DNA of 5,345 bases from an uncultured Oscillospiraceae bacterium. Lineage in GTDB: Bacteria > Bacillota > Clostridia > Oscillospirales > Oscillospiraceae. The stretch covers positions 1 through 5,345 of the forward strand of contig CAKUJL010000115.1 in NCBI GenBank assembly GCA_934661715.1, read 5' to 3'. Positions 5,200 to 5,345 of this stretch are shown in pieces (the first letter of the stretch is position 1; every line of letters begins with the position of its first letter). Made by a program: the position numbers and the translations under genes. Below the pieces are notes generated by a model. The model was not told where the DNA came from and did no database searches. It saw only the letters and a list, made by a program, of their open reading frames with translations.

Positions 5200-5345
5200 T
5201 TAATACATTTTTGCGCCTGCGGGGATGTGCGGGTCTAACATCAGAAGATGGAGCTTTTCAGCGCCTTCCTCGTAATGAACGGCGGAGATCAGCATACCAC
5301 AGGAATCAATGCCCATCATCGGGCGGGGCGGGAGGTTCGTGATGG
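5200..5345 (-). CDS. metG: Probable methionyl-tRNA synthetase, C-terminal tRNA-binding domain (partial)
   Basis: Reading the minus strand from the window edge gives 47 codons ending in TAA (complement of 5200-5202). The residues include NLPPRPMMGIDSCGMLISAV near the start and LHLLMLDPHIPAGAKMY at the end. The pattern N-L-x-P-R-x-M-M-G-I-x-S-x-G-M-L-x-x-A, followed by a closing P-A-G-x-K, is the end of the EMAP/Trbp-type OB fold that many bacterial methionyl-tRNA synthetases carry at the C-terminus to help bind tRNA. A free-standing tRNA-binding protein of the same fold would look identical here, and the beginning lies outside the window. The gene converges on the TRAP permease gene; the two hairpins separate them. 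It was found by hand because it lacks a start inside the window. The fold is confident, the exact gene less so. Confidence 0.8.
   Translation of the reverse strand, partial: ITNLPPRPMMGIDSCGMLISAVHYEEGAEKLHLLMLDPHIPAGAKMY

Noticed and set aside
4386..5203. Overlapping open frames on both strands within the permease 3' half
   Set aside because: Both are R/H/D-rich shadows of the permease reading frame and one runs through the terminator.

Overview
The window suggests a fairly GC-rich, low-GC-skewed-intergenic Clostridia-type Firmicute, possibly an Oscillospirales gut anaerobe. The grounds are the split (two-subunit) glycine dehydrogenase, the LplA-type lipoate ligase overlapping it, AGGAGG-like ribosome binding sites, a clear sigma-A-type promoter, C-ending codon bias in GC-rich genes, and a sharply AT-rich spacer. 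The taxonomic call is an inference from gene style, not a match to a known genome.

Layout. Positions 1-683 hold the C-terminal half of glycine dehydrogenase (decarboxylating) subunit 2, gcvPB, which is cut by the window edge. Its stop overlaps the start of a lipoate-protein ligase gene (680-1666) in an ATGA junction, so this is the end of a glycine-cleavage operon, closed by a UUCG-loop intrinsic terminator at 1699-1728. An AT-rich, T-tract-rich spacer (1729-1990) follows. It holds repeated TTTTGC elements, inverted repeats, a TTGCAA-17-TATGAT promoter and a short leader hairpin. The promoter drives a TAXI-family TRAP transporter unit: a substrate-binding lipoprotein (1991-2980) and, after a 133-base gap with a strong stem-loop, a fused small/large TRAP permease (3114-5093). 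Two hairpins (5102-5135 and 5164-5194) separate this unit from a convergent gene. That gene's last 47 codons lie on the minus strand (5200-5345) and resemble the C-terminal tRNA-binding domain of methionyl-tRNA synthetase.

How the genes work together. GcvPA/GcvPB decarboxylate glycine and pass the aminomethyl group to the lipoyl arm of GcvH. LplA attaches that lipoyl group, so the coupling of gcvPB and lplA is functionally sensible. The TAXI lipoprotein captures an organic solute outside the membrane and hands it to the fused permease, which probably imports it with Na+ or H+. The substrate cannot be read from the sequence.

The genes are ordinary for such a genome and I see no undescribed multi-gene system. 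The features most worth a second look are non-coding: the phased TTTTGC array upstream of the transporter promoter, the leader hairpin touching the ribosome binding site, the non-terminator hairpin between binding-protein and permease genes, and a perfect 11-bp hairpin just inside the lplA coding region.
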